From Yarrowia lipolytica (taxonomy: Eukaryota > Ascomycota > Dipodascomycetes > Dipodascales): DNA of 64,000 nt. The stretch covers positions 310,001-374,000 of the forward strand of contig NC_090775.1 in assembly GCF_001761485.1 (NCBI RefSeq), in the 5' to 3' direction. The notes beneath the pieces were generated by a model, which saw nothing but the letters and a program-made list of their open reading frames with translations, was not told where the DNA came from and did no database searches. Of the stretch, positions 1-9,857 are shown one piece after another. The stretch's first letter is position 1. Each line of letters opens with the position of its first letter. Both the position numbers and the translations under genes were made by a program.

Positions 1-1818
1 GATGTAACAGAACCGGCGGTGTTTGTGCACACTAAGGGAAGGTAGCCGAACACTGGCAATCTCTCCAAACGCGCCAAACTGTTCTCGAAGCGTCTGTTCA
101 TTGTCGTCCACAGCAAAGTTGGTCACGTAAACTGTAGTATGGTAACCGTCAGTGACTCTGACTTCCTGGTCCCCAAGCTTCTTGTGGTCTCTGGTCAGAG
201 CAGCCAGTTTCTCGTCATGGGATGAAAACTCAATCACTGCAAAGGGCAGGTTCAAGATGGAGTTCCGCGGTTCTCCACACTCGCTGAAGAATGTGTTGAT
301 TTGCTCTTCGGTTGTTCCTTCAGGCAGTTTGGCCATGATGACGGTCAGATGCTCGCGGTCTCGAGTAGGCTCGGCAACGGTAGACTTGACGGGAGCGTCC
401 GTGTGCTCTGCAGGAGTAGCCACTGAATCAACCTCCATAGAGTGAGGTTCCTCCTTCTCAGCACGATCATCAACAAAGAAGCCAGCATTGAAATAGTTGC
501 TGGAAAGACTGTGAACAGCTGTGGCTCCTTCTCCGCTAAGATAGTTCTGGTAAGACTCGACAATGGGTTTACCGTCTTCAAAATCACCATTAGACACCTG
601 CTTGAGTGCCTGCTGATACACTTGCTGAATGGAGTTTGTATCTTTAGGATAACGACGTTCCCAATCGATCCACATGAGCCAGAGGTCAAGAGAATATGGC
701 TTGAATCTCGTTAACTGCTTAAACTTATCACGAATGAACTCGACGCTCTGCCCCACTCTCAAATAGTATCCAATAATGGCCTTTTCGACTGAAACGTCAC
801 CTGACTGGGCTGTTTCCACTGTGGAAATGAACCCTTCCACGAGATCCACGCCTCCGCTGTCCAAATGCAACAATCTTGCTCGAACTAGCCATGACCAGTC
901 AATGTATGTGTCGTTAGAAGGCTCCTCGTAGATGGGAGCTTGCAAAACAACCTCAACATCTGTGGACGGAGTCACTAGCGCTGCGTTAAACCACGACTTT
1001 CCATCTCTGGGGAAGAATCTGACGGCCAGCGTAGCCACCTCCTTCATAGCCATATGGATGTTAATACCCTTGAACAGCTTGAGTTTTCTGAGATCCACAT
1101 GACCCAGATACTGCAAAACCTGTTCACATGCTCTGGGGTCAAAAGCCACATCCTCAGCACTTTCCATCATGCATCCTAGCACTAACTTGGCGTCGTTCTG
1201 GTTATTGTAGAACCTCTGAGACACCATGTACTCTCCTCCATCCTGTTCGATCTTTCCAATGAGCTTCACAGCTGCCTTATAAGCCTGGTTTTTGGGTGCA
1301 GTCTCATTGAACTGGTTGTGCAGAAAGTCCTTGTACTCTGAGAAAGTTAGTTCGTGCTGAAAGTGAGGTAGTCCCAGCACAAACTCATAGGCCTCTCTGA
1401 ACAGCTGCTTGTCGGAGTCAACGTCCAGTCGCTTGGTGAAGTGGGCTGCCACTTCCTCCCACAACATTCGTGCGCCTCTAGGTCGGTAGTGCCATGTGAA
1501 TAGACGCTTAAAGGCGTTCAACAGTGCTGTTGAGTCTCCTACTAGTGACAGCAGTTGGATATACTTGATATGCCACAGGAGACTGGTAGGAGGCGGACTA
1601 GCGAAAATTTGTTTCAATTGCTCAACAGACTCGTCGTCGGCTGACTCTGGGAGGCTTACAAACTTGGGATCCACATAGACGTTAGCATAGCTCTGGGCCA
1701 GTAGACCCAGCAGAGACTCCTGCTCTCCCAGCTCCTGGAGCTCTTTCAGAGCGCTGTTGTGTGCTTCAATATCGTAGACGTCCTTCTCGATGCGTTCTAG
1801 CGCCGTTTCTAGATCCAT
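1..1818 (-). CDS. PRP24: U4/U6 snRNP recycling factor, SART3/PRP24 type (3' end cut off by window)
   Basis: 606 codons read without a stop from the ATG at 1816-1818 to the left edge, so the C-terminus is missing. Roughly residues 60-440 are alpha-helical, with Trp/Tyr-rich units (for example LLWHIKYIQLL, SLDLWLMWIDWERRYP) typical of HAT repeats. Two RRMs follow: RRM1 about 488-556, containing LTVIMAKLP, and RRM2 from about 562, containing TTVYVTNFAVDD, which is still open at the edge. HAT repeats followed by RRMs is the layout of human SART3 and of fungal Prp24 outside Saccharomyces; these proteins anneal U4 to U6 snRNA when the spliceosomal tri-snRNP is rebuilt in the nucleus. Another HAT/RRM splicing factor is possible but less likely. 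It is divergent from TMA23, with 182 bp between the starts. Confidence 0.8.
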   Translation of the reverse strand, partial: MDLETALERIEKDVYDIEAHNSALKELQELGEQESLLGLLAQSYANVYVDPKFVSLPESADDESVEQLKQIFASPPPTSLLWHIKYIQLLSLVGDSTALLNAFKRLFTWHYRPRGARMLWEEVAAHFTKRLDVDSDKQLFREAYEFVLGLPHFQHELTFSEYKDFLHNQFNETAPKNQAYKAAVKLIGKIEQDGGEYMVSQRFYNNQNDAKLVLGCMMESAEDVAFDPRACEQVLQYLGHVDLRKLKLFKGINIHMAMKEVATLAVRFFPRDGKSWFNAALVTPSTDVEVVLQAPIYEEPSNDTYIDWSWLVRARLLHLDSGGVDLVEGFISTVETAQSGDVSVEKAIIGYYLRVGQSVEFIRDKFKQLTRFKPYSLDLWLMWIDWERRYPKDTNSIQQVYQQALKQVSNGDFEDGKPIVESYQNYLSGEGATAVHSLSSNYFNAGFFVDDRAEKEEPHSMEVDSVATPAEHTDAPVKSTVAEPTRDREHLTVIMAKLPEGTTEEQINTFFSECGEPRNSILNLPFAVIEFSSHDEKLAALTRDHKKLGDQEVRVTDGYHTTVYVTNFAVDDNEQTLREQFGAFGEIASVRLPSLSVHKHRRFCYI

Positions 1819-2000
1819 TATGCCGTTGATTTGGCGTTGTGTTCTTGTAGTTATCTGGTGATGATCGTATCTTACTTGAACGAGTGGTGCAGTGGTTCGA
1901 ATAAATAATAAGGTTAAATGCACATGTATGCAGTACTAGAAAATAATTTCCAAAGAAGTGCGAATCTAATTATTTTTTTCCAACATCCTAACCAACGACC
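1819..2000. promoter_or_regulatory. Shared divergent promoter of PRP24-like gene and TMA23
   Basis: 182 bp between two divergent ATGs. It contains a T-run with a pyrimidine-rich leader (1971-1990) just before the TMA23 start. No known operator was recognised. Confidence 0.5.
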
Positions 2001-2741
2001 ATGAACTCGACAGAATACCTCACGTCGTATGGGTGGAAGCAGGGAGAGGCTCTAAAGAAGGGCGGCCTCAAGAAGCCCATTCTGGTCAAGCACAAGCAGG
2101 ACACCAAGGGTCTGGGTCATGATGCTGGAGCGCACGATGCGTGGTGGGAGAAGATGTTTGATGGTACTCTTCAGAACCTCGAGGTTGGAGGCAAAGGCAA
2201 GGATATCGCCTTCAAATACTCTGGGGATCATGTGGAGACTTCTGTTCAGGACGCCTCTCCGCTCTACCGCATGTTTGTGAAGGGCCAGGGTCTCAAGGGC
2301 ACTATAGGTGTGGACGCTGAGGTCAAGTCTTCTACTGTCGTTCTTACAAAAGATAAGAGCAAGAAGGACAAAAAGGACAAGAAAAAGGAAAATGCATCTG
2401 TGAATGGAAAGGACAAGAAGGACAAGAAGGACAAGAAGGACAAGAAGGACAAGAAGGACAAGAAGGACAAGAAGAGCAAGTCTGACAAGAAGGATGAAAA
2501 GGACATGAAGGACGTGAAGGACAAGAAGGACAAGAAGGACAAGAAAGACAAGAAGGAAAAGAAGGAGAAGGAGAAGGAAAAGTCTGACAAGAAGGAAAAG
2601 AAGGAAAAGAAGGAAAAGAAGGATAAAAAGGATAAGTCCGACAAGAACAAGTCTGGCTCTACCTCTGAACCTGCATCTATCTCCAAGAAGAGAAAACGAG
2701 ACGAGGGAGAACCCAAGAAGACCAAAAAGTCCAAGAAATAA
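2001..2741 (+). CDS. TMA23: G-patch nucleolar protein TMA23, ribosome biogenesis
   Basis: 246 aa. The N-terminus (YLTSYGWKQGEALKKGG, LKKPILVKHKQDTKGLG, HDAWWEKMFDGTLQNLEV) matches fungal Tma23, which has a short G-patch at about residues 8-45 followed by a Trp-Trp segment. Tma23 is a nucleolar, ribosome-associated protein needed for normal 40S assembly; G-patch proteins commonly activate DEAH helicases. From about residue 115 to the end the protein is almost only Lys, Asp, Glu and Ser, including seven DKK units in a row, and should be disordered and RNA-binding or nucleolar-targeting. The ATG at 2001 is the first in frame and follows a pyrimidine-rich leader. Confidence 0.88.
   Translation: MNSTEYLTSYGWKQGEALKKGGLKKPILVKHKQDTKGLGHDAGAHDAWWEKMFDGTLQNLEVGGKGKDIAFKYSGDHVETSVQDASPLYRMFVKGQGLKGTIGVDAEVKSSTVVLTKDKSKKDKKDKKKENASVNGKDKKDKKDKKDKKDKKDKKDKKSKSDKKDEKDMKDVKDKKDKKDKKDKKEKKEKEKEKSDKKEKKEKKEKKDKKDKSDKNKSGSTSEPASISKKRKRDEGEPKKTKKSKK
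2412..2474 (+). repeat. 9-bp coding minisatellite (gacaagaag)x7
   Basis: Seven perfect tandem copies of gacaagaag encode Asp-Lys-Lys repeats in TMA23. Degenerate copies continue to about 2640. Such a tract is expected to vary in copy number between strains while staying in frame. Confidence 0.95.
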
Positions 2742-3645
2742 TACTGCCTGGACAGCAGACATACTAATTTATAGAATCACAATGATAGACTTATTTAGTG
2801 AATGATATCTAATAGACTAAAGCGGGTGTGCGGTGTTGTGTGGTGGAGCAGTTGGCGGCAGCTTACAGTACTACAGGTAAAGTGGGATGCTCAAGAACTG
2901 ACTCTTCTTGGTTGGCGTCATCCTACAGTAATGGCTTGAACAGTGATTTGAACATTGGGGTACTTGTACTTGTACAAGTGAGTTCATTGAGGACGTTTCA
3001 ATTTGCGCTGTTTTGCGACAAGAGCAGCGATGATACATACAGTACATACATGATCTTCAACTACTTGTACATACTGTATGTAAGAACTAACCTACTTACT
3101 GTAGGTTTCAACCGGCAATACTTACTTCCGACTGCTATGTTAAGAAAGTAAAAAATAAATAGATCCCCATCCATTAAGCATCACTAAGATTCTAAATTTA
3201 CCCTACCAGCAACCCTCCAGGCTTGAGTTTTTTAGTTGAGAGGTGTGATGTCGTAGATCACTTACAGCATCACTTACAACGGAACCCCCTACTCATCTTG
3301 ATCTTCCTCTTCGTTGCTTGTCAATTAATGCCAACTAAACGAAGAAACTGCTCTAATCGAGAGTATCAGACATGAAGTTACGAAATGGACCCCTTTGGCG
3401 AGATTTTGTACATTAATTATCTTGTCGTCACTCATTTTTATGGTGGTTGTGGTCTCGTTTTTAAATTTTCGGAGTCTCCACTTTTTGTCCCAGACCATAT
3501 TAGAAGGCCCAAGAGATGGCTATCAGGGTTTGAGTATGCATGCATGTCTAAGCAGCCATTTATTCAAAGAGTGGAGGTATATTAGGAGAAAGAAAATCGC
3601 CACTTGTACTCAATTGTTTCTTTCGCCACCCTGCCATTACCAGCA
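2742..3645. other. Intergenic region, TMA23 to aldo/keto reductase
   Basis: 904 bp with no convincing gene or tRNA. It contains several short self-complementary words (tacttgtacttgtacaagtg near 2960; ctacttgtacatactgtatg near 3061). The downstream part is presumably the promoter of the reductase. Confidence 0.6.
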
Positions 3646-4635
3646 ATGACATTCAACAAAATCACACCCACTTCCAAGGGTTTCGGACTCATGGGCTTCA
3701 CATGGAGAGAAACCGAGACCCCCGATGAGATTGCCTTCCCCACCATGAAGCGAGCCATTGAAAAGGGCATTCTTGTGTGGAATAGCGCCGAGTTCTATGG
3801 TACCAAGGACCCACTAGGCAACCTCAAGTTGATTCGACGATACTTTGAGAAGTACCCCGAAGACGCCGACAAGGTGTGTCTGATGGTCAAGGGAGGTCTG
3901 GGACCCAACTTGGTGCCCAATGGCTCCAAGGAGTTTGTGCAGAAGTCCATTGACACTGTTCTGGAGACTCTGGGAGGCTCTGTTCCTGTGAGCATCTTCC
4001 AGTGTGCCCGTGTGGACCCCAATACCCCCATTGAGGAGACGGTCGCTGCCATCAAGGAGTATGTTGATGCTGGCAAAATTGGAGCTCTGGGTTTATCTGA
4101 GGTCGGGGCTGCCACCATTGAGAAGGTCCACTCTCTCAGTCCCATTGCTGCTGTTGAGAATGAGCTATCTCTGTGGGCCACCGATATCTTCACCAACGGT
4201 GTTGCTGAAGTCTGTGCCAAGTACAACATTCCCATCACTGCCTATGCTCCTCTGGGCTCTGGCGTGCTTACTGGCCGGTTCAAGAGCACCCAGGATGTGC
4301 CTGAGGGAGACGCCCGAAAGCACATGGTCAAGTACCAGGAGGAAAACTTGAAACAGAATCTCGTTCTCGTTGACCGACTTAAGGAGGTGGCCACCAAGGC
4401 CGGTATTCCTCTTCCTCAGATGGCCATTGCATGGGTCAAGGCTCAATCTAACCACAATGGCCATGGAACCATCATCCCTATCCCAGGTAACACCACTGTT
4501 GCTCGGCTCGAGGAGAACCACAATGATCTCACTCTGTCGGCCGAGACTCTCAAGGAGATTGATGATGTTCTGAAGAGTACTAAGATTGTTGGAGATCGAG
4601 GATTTACTCTTGGTGGAGAGTTTATGAATGGTTAA
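3646..4635 (+). CDS. Aldo/keto reductase, pyridoxal reductase (Plr1-like) family
   Basis: 329 aa from the ATG at 3646; the open frame runs 14 codons further upstream but only to a TTG. It is a single AKR barrel. GFGLMGFTWR (13-22) is the N-terminal strand, NSAEFYG (46-52) holds the catalytic Tyr51, MVKGG (80-84) holds Lys82, and the C-terminal IPIPGNT motif binds the cofactor phosphate. The Asp usual in the DTAxxYG motif is Asn46, and the His strand reads CARVDP. As far as I recall, both are characteristic of the yeast pyridoxal reductase branch, which reduces pyridoxal to pyridoxine with NADPH. The closing GFTLGGEFMNG also fits this group. The substrate is inferred from family; the AKR fold is clear. 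Confidence 0.8.
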   Translation: MTFNKITPTSKGFGLMGFTWRETETPDEIAFPTMKRAIEKGILVWNSAEFYGTKDPLGNLKLIRRYFEKYPEDADKVCLMVKGGLGPNLVPNGSKEFVQKSIDTVLETLGGSVPVSIFQCARVDPNTPIEETVAAIKEYVDAGKIGALGLSEVGAATIEKVHSLSPIAAVENELSLWATDIFTNGVAEVCAKYNIPITAYAPLGSGVLTGRFKSTQDVPEGDARKHMVKYQEENLKQNLVLVDRLKEVATKAGIPLPQMAIAWVKAQSNHNGHGTIIPIPGNTTVARLEENHNDLTLSAETLKEIDDVLKSTKIVGDRGFTLGGEFMNG

Positions 4636-5364
4636 ATCACTTGGTTAGCAGTGATGAGATTGTTACGAGTAGACATTGTTCTTTTCCACCCTTTTCGACC
4701 CCCACCCCACTGATCTGTATAGATGTTATTTGATTGATTGAAGCGAGTAACTGGCACATGACACCTCTCTAGTTCCTAGTAATGACGGATAAGCATACAA
4801 CCTGTGCAAGTCCCCGCCAATTACCCTCACAATGGTATTTCCAGCTGTATTGTAACTACACTATTTCCTTCCGGATAATTACAGCTGTCAACCCTATTTT
4901 GGTGAGGTTCATATATCCGGTGGATGATACAGTATGTAAGTATTTCCCCACATAGCCATGCCTCCTATTCTAGCATGTGATTGAGTCGGAGTTTGGCGCG
5001 ATTTTTTTTTCTTACTTAATGCTTCCCACCAAGCACAAGTAATTGTATATGTGGGTCTGTATACAAGTACGATAAGTGTCTTGATCACCCGCCAGCCTCA
5101 AGGTTGCACTCGATGGTTGTTCACCGTGACGTTTGCCATTCTGCAGGTTTATTCCGAGACGCGCAGAGTAGTGAGCCAATACAAATTCGGGAGGTCATAC
5201 GTGGTGGTTCAGTTACGTAATTAGGAAAATGAAGCAGTAACAAGGAATAATGAGAGGTTATGGCTACACACGTGTCTTTCTCTTGTCTTCAAGGCCCCTT
5301 ACAAACTCATCTACACACAGTCACCGCCTCCAGTCTGATGCGCGCATAACAAAGTTATCCATGT
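4636..5364. other. Intergenic region, reductase to MDM1
   Basis: 729 bp without a gene. An eight-to-nine-base T run lies at about 5006-5015. A short uORF begins at 5361 immediately before the MDM1 start (listed separately). No tRNA-like B box was seen. Confidence 0.6.
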
Positions 5365-5402
5365 ATGGAAGATGCACCCCCTTTCATCTACCTGTACCAT
5401 GA
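5361..5402 (+). promoter_or_regulatory. uORF overlapping the MDM1 start codon
   Basis: The ATG at 5361 opens a 13-codon frame that ends in TGA at 5400-5402. It overlaps the in-frame MDM1 ATG at 5365 and stops one base before a second in-frame ATG at 5404. The arrangement is seen directly; its regulatory role is inferred. Confidence 0.5.
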
Positions 5403-8400
5403 AATGAGCGATTCAATCGAGCCCCGACCTCAGCAAAAAGGGCAGTTTTTGTGGATTTTGGGCGGACTGGTGCTAGTGGTGGCACTCCGGGGAATTCTCT
5501 TCAGCTCGCTGGCTCTCGGAGTGCTCCTGGGCTTCCTCTCGGCTGTCGTCCTGGTGCTGGCCCTGCTCTATGTGCATAACGGCAACTCGACCAATGGAGC
5601 CTACTCGACAGGCATAGAACACCCCTCGGGTTCGTTCAAGCCCATCGGGTTCACGCTGCCCGAGGTATGGGAGCGCCACGTGACAGAGCTCACCACAGAG
5701 CCCGCAGAACTACCTCCCATCGAACCGAACTCCTTCATCATCAGCGACTCACTCGACACGTTGATCGAGTACATTGTGCGGGACTTTGTCATGGCATGGT
5801 TCGGCAACGTGTGCAAGACAGACCACATGTTTGGCTATGAGATCGATACTGCCTTGAGATCCATTACCAAGGAGTTGTCTCTGAGACTCAAACGAATAGA
5901 TCTGGCCGTCTTTCTCATTCTCAAGCTGCTGCCTATTGTCAAGACACATTTCACCGACTTTGTGACCGCCGACAAGACTGTGCGTGAAAGAGCTGGAACT
6001 AAACTCACCGAGTCCCATGAGTTCAATGCTGCTGTGGCTACAGAGTTCCTCCAGAACGTCTCTGAGCATCCACATCCAGCTGTAGCCGTGAAGGACATGG
6101 ACAATGAAGCCCGTGGGAAAGAATGGCTTCGTGGAGTCAGTCAGCGACTGTTGCTGCGTACTCTGCCTGTGGAGGAACGCAACGTGAAACTGGTTGTTTT
6201 GCTGTTGCGAGAGATTCTGGCTTGTACAGTTCTCTTTCCAGTCGTCAGTGGAACGCTTTCAGACCCCGACACGTGGAACCAGCTGCTGGTCAAGTTCGTC
6301 GAGCCGTCTCTGGAGGATAAAAGGAATGTGCAGCAGGTGAGAGACGCTTTGGATAAACATTCTGCAGCTCAGACCACAAGCCCCGCCCCTTCAGAAGGAT
6401 CCGCCACTCCCAAAAAACGGCCAATCAAGCTGTCGCCGTCAGCTTCACAGCAAGACTTTGAAAGGTTTATACGCAAAATCAAGGCTATCGATACAGCCCA
6501 AGAAGCCAAACAGCTCCGATACAACATTTCTGTCCAGCTTCAACGGCTCGATAAGGAGGCTTCTGGCTCGTACGAATCCGGCCTGTATTCTGGGCGCCTT
6601 CGAGAAGCCCAATCCATTCTGGATGCTAAGCTGCAGGACTTTGGTATCGCTAGCAGTGCCAGCGCTCCTTCTTCGGCACCTTCCTCTGCGTCCATCTCAG
6701 AGAAGCCTCATAACCTCAACGCTTTCGAAAAATTTCTTAGGAACACCACTGCAACTGCGTCGTCTACCATCTCTTCATCTTCTTCGATGTCTGAAGAGCA
6801 TATTGTGGCGGCTCTTCGACATGATAAGCTCAAGTATGGTCTTTCAGACGTGCTCAATGATCCTTCGTGTCTGCAGTGGTTCATGGAGTTTGCCGACCAG
6901 CGGTCTAGAATGGTTCTTTTGCAGTTCTGGCTGACGGTCAACTCTATCAAGGATCCCCTTGAGGAATTTGCGGGTAAGACACAGGAGGGTCTGGATCTCG
7001 ACAATGAGGACCAGTCCGATGACGAAGACATTCCTGTTGGCGTGACTGCCTCCCAATTGAAGCAGTCTCGAGATGACGTGGAGACAATCTACGAGATGTA
7101 CTTCCAGGGCCATATGGAGGGTCCTCAGCTGGTGGTTGATCCTCGAAGCTTCAACGATGTTAGAACGTTTGTTGAATCCAAGCACCCCACCATGGACCAG
7201 TACAGACAGGCACGAAAGGGTATTTTGCGAACCCAGCATGCTGCTTTCCAGAAGCTTGAAAAGTGCGATTTGGAGGATTTCAAAAAGTCAGATTTGTTCT
7301 CCAAGTTCCTGGCTATTCAACCCACGGAGCAACAGATTGCAGCTTACCACAAGAAAAAGAAGAAGTGGGGTGTTACTGATATGTTCAAGAAGCTCGATAC
7401 TCCAAAGAGGAAGCCTGTTTCGTCTTCGGCTTCGTCTTCGCATCATGACACCAAGAGTTCACCTGAGAAGCGTGACAGATCGTCTCACAACGACCACCAA
7501 GACAAGCGGAACTCCCATCATCAATTTGACGGCGCTAATACCAGTCTGCTGGATGGGGTTGATGTGGAGGCAAATGACGACTTCAACTCCCATTACTCGT
7601 CTTTAGATCAGTCTCAAAAGCCTGCTGCTGACAAATCGCTGATTGATCTCAATGATACACAATCTCAGTCTGAAAAGGTTGCTCCACAATCAGCACCTCT
7701 GATTTCTTTGGATGATGAGGCTACTTCAAGACCTGTTACACCTCCTCCACAGCAACCTACTAGTGCTGGAGAGTCCCAGCTTTCGCAATCTGAAGCTGTT
7801 CAGGCCGCCCTCAAGTCTATCATGGACTCTCCATCTGGCACCAGAGATCCTCTTTTTGATGATGACGACGACTTTGGTATCTTTGGCAGCAAACGATCCG
7901 GTTCAAAGCTGTTGGAAGAAGGAAGTAGGCCCGGATCTAAACTGTTTGAGGGCAGTCGACCGGCTTCTAAGCTGTTTGATGACTCGGATTACGATGAAAG
8001 TGATGTGGAGAAGGTCCAGTCTTCTGTGGTGGCATCGCTTTCACAAAGCTTGGATGAAGATCAGATCAAGGCATTGGACACAGCTGACGCAATTCCTCCA
8101 GAAGAAGAGTCATTCTCTTTGCATTTTGCCTCTCCCGGTGATCTCGGATTGACGGAGGCTATCAAGACTCTCACTATCGATATTGAAAAGCTGAAGGGTC
8201 AGGTTAAGGTGCTGGAGCCACTGTTGCGTAAGGCCGAGCTTACAAACAACACCAACGAGATTCGCATTCTGTCCAAGTCGGTCTCATCGCTCCAGCGGGA
8301 GATCAACAATAAGGAGATGCAGCGACAGCAGTACATTGTGCAGGAGACAGACAACAGCCTCTATGGACGATCTGCTATTGCAATTCAAAACGCCGTGTCC

Positions 8401-9477
8401 AGTCACGACAAGATGGGTAATGAGTTTGTAGTCTACCTTGTGGAGGTGACTCGGCACGGTGACGACTCGGACAAGGAAGGGGCGTCTTCTGCCACTTGGA
8501 TTGTGGCCCGAAGATACTCGCACTTCCTCCAGCTTCATCAGCATCTCATTCGTTCCTTCCCCTACATTTCTCGCATTCCCTTCCCCAAGAAAAAGGTGGT
8601 CATCAAGTTCAATCAGAAGTCGTTTGTCGATTCGCGCAAGGTCCAGCTAGAGGCATATCTTCGGGAGTTGCTCAAAATGCCTGAAATTTGCAACTCGGTG
8701 GCCTACAGAGCCTTTTTGTCGTCTCACAATTTCGTGACCAAGTACAAGTCTGTGGCAGAAGAGGGTCTTCGGGCTGATGCTGACAACCGGGTTTCTCTCA
8801 GAGACGAGCTCCGAGTCGCTACCAACTTCTTTGCCAACGACGGGCTTCTGTCTGACTCTCTCAACAGCAACATGATTGGAGCCAATGGAAGCAACAACAG
8901 TTCTGCATCGTTGGCTTCGGAGTCGACTCAAACTGCGACTGCCTCAGCTGTTTCTGGAACCTCTAACAGCACCGCCACCACTGCGGCGCCCAAGAAGGAG
9001 TCCAAGATCTCCAATGCTACATTTGTGAAACCCATTTCTGATCTGTTTGTAAAGCTGTTCAGACTGGATCGGGGAGACGGTCTCATTCTACGAGGGCGGG
9101 CCATTGTCATTGTCATCCAACAGCTCCTTGGAGGAACCATCGAGCGACGGGTTCGAGATTCGCTAAACTCTCATGTGGCTAACGAGCAGAGTGTCAGCAA
9201 CTATCTGCAGCTGCTTCTCAACAATGTGTGGCCAGATGGCAAGTTCAGGAGTGCAGGAGAAGTTCGAAGTGTCCATGAAAAGACGTCTACGCGGCACCAT
9301 GCCAAGACACTGTTGGAGGCCGCCATTGTGGACTTTTCGTCCAAGGTTGTGGGCACTTCGAATTCCAAGTACGCCGCTCATAACCTGTTCATGATGTTGC
9401 AGAACCCCATCCTCAACCGACAACTGGTTCTGTTGATTCTGGATGAGCTGGTCAACGAGCTGCTCTCGGAGCATTAA
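5365..9477 (+). CDS. MDM1: MDM1-type sorting nexin (TM-PXA-RGS-PX-nexin C)
   Basis: 1370 aa if the ATG at 5365 is used; 1357 aa from the ATG at 5404, where the conserved-looking protein may really begin. A hydrophobic hairpin lies at about 28-69, a PXA domain at about 126-305, an RGS-like domain at about 485-652 (LNDPSCLQWFMEFADQ), a Ser/Asp-rich linker to about 925, a coiled coil at about 929-996, a PX domain at about 1019-1122 (RRYSHFLQLHQHL, IPFPKKK), and a nexin C-terminal domain at about 1222-1370. This full order defines the Mdm1/SNX13/SNX14/SNX25 family. Yeast Mdm1 anchors in the ER and binds vacuolar lipid through PX, forming ER-vacuole contacts tied to lipid metabolism. It is longer than the roughly 1130-residue Saccharomyces protein, mainly in the linker, which has two near-identical GSKL(L/F)E(E)GSRP units. 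Confidence 0.93.
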   Translation: MEDAPPFIYLYHEMSDSIEPRPQQKGQFLWILGGLVLVVALRGILFSSLALGVLLGFLSAVVLVLALLYVHNGNSTNGAYSTGIEHPSGSFKPIGFTLPEVWERHVTELTTEPAELPPIEPNSFIISDSLDTLIEYIVRDFVMAWFGNVCKTDHMFGYEIDTALRSITKELSLRLKRIDLAVFLILKLLPIVKTHFTDFVTADKTVRERAGTKLTESHEFNAAVATEFLQNVSEHPHPAVAVKDMDNEARGKEWLRGVSQRLLLRTLPVEERNVKLVVLLLREILACTVLFPVVSGTLSDPDTWNQLLVKFVEPSLEDKRNVQQVRDALDKHSAAQTTSPAPSEGSATPKKRPIKLSPSASQQDFERFIRKIKAIDTAQEAKQLRYNISVQLQRLDKEASGSYESGLYSGRLREAQSILDAKLQDFGIASSASAPSSAPSSASISEKPHNLNAFEKFLRNTTATASSTISSSSSMSEEHIVAALRHDKLKYGLSDVLNDPSCLQWFMEFADQRSRMVLLQFWLTVNSIKDPLEEFAGKTQEGLDLDNEDQSDDEDIPVGVTASQLKQSRDDVETIYEMYFQGHMEGPQLVVDPRSFNDVRTFVESKHPTMDQYRQARKGILRTQHAAFQKLEKCDLEDFKKSDLFSKFLAIQPTEQQIAAYHKKKKKWGVTDMFKKLDTPKRKPVSSSASSSHHDTKSSPEKRDRSSHNDHQDKRNSHHQFDGANTSLLDGVDVEANDDFNSHYSSLDQSQKPAADKSLIDLNDTQSQSEKVAPQSAPLISLDDEATSRPVTPPPQQPTSAGESQLSQSEAVQAALKSIMDSPSGTRDPLFDDDDDFGIFGSKRSGSKLLEEGSRPGSKLFEGSRPASKLFDDSDYDESDVEKVQSSVVASLSQSLDEDQIKALDTADAIPPEEESFSLHFASPGDLGLTEAIKTLTIDIEKLKGQVKVLEPLLRKAELTNNTNEIRILSKSVSSLQREINNKEMQRQQYIVQETDNSLYGRSAIAIQNAVSSHDKMGNEFVVYLVEVTRHGDDSDKEGASSATWIVARRYSHFLQLHQHLIRSFPYISRIPFPKKKVVIKFNQKSFVDSRKVQLEAYLRELLKMPEICNSVAYRAFLSSHNFVTKYKSVAEEGLRADADNRVSLRDELRVATNFFANDGLLSDSLNSNMIGANGSNNSSASLASESTQTATASAVSGTSNSTATTAAPKKESKISNATFVKPISDLFVKLFRLDRGDGLILRGRAIVIVIQQLLGGTIERRVRDSLNSHVANEQSVSNYLQLLLNNVWPDGKFRSAGEVRSVHEKTSTRHHAKTLLEAAIVDFSSKVVGTSNSKYAAHNLFMMLQNPILNRQLVLLILDELVNELLSEH

Positions 9478-9857
9478 ATTATGGCGAATGTATATGAATT
9501 ATTTAAATAAGGAAGAGTATTGGGTTGTACTAGGGGGAATGTAATTGTTCAATTTATGAGAATGATTGGACGATGTAATTTCGACTATTGTATATACTTG
9601 TACAAGAGTACATAGCTCTATTCTTTATGCAGCCCCACGATAACATCGCGATAATCACAGCGCATACAGTCACGATAACTCATGCAAGGTGACATATTAT
9701 ATCGAAGGGATTTAGAACTGGTATGACACGATATTGCTATTGATGTGGATACGCCGCTGTCACATTTTAATTGCCATCTTACTTCAGACCCCTGCGTGCT
9801 GTATTGACAGTGACAGTCGACAATGTACAGTAAATAGCTTGTACCAGTTCTTGGATG

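Noticed and set aside
2052-2762. Leu/Phe-rich minus-strand frames opposite TMA23
   Set aside because: They are the complement of the Lys/Asp repeat tract; apparent membrane segments are an artefact of AAG read as CTT.
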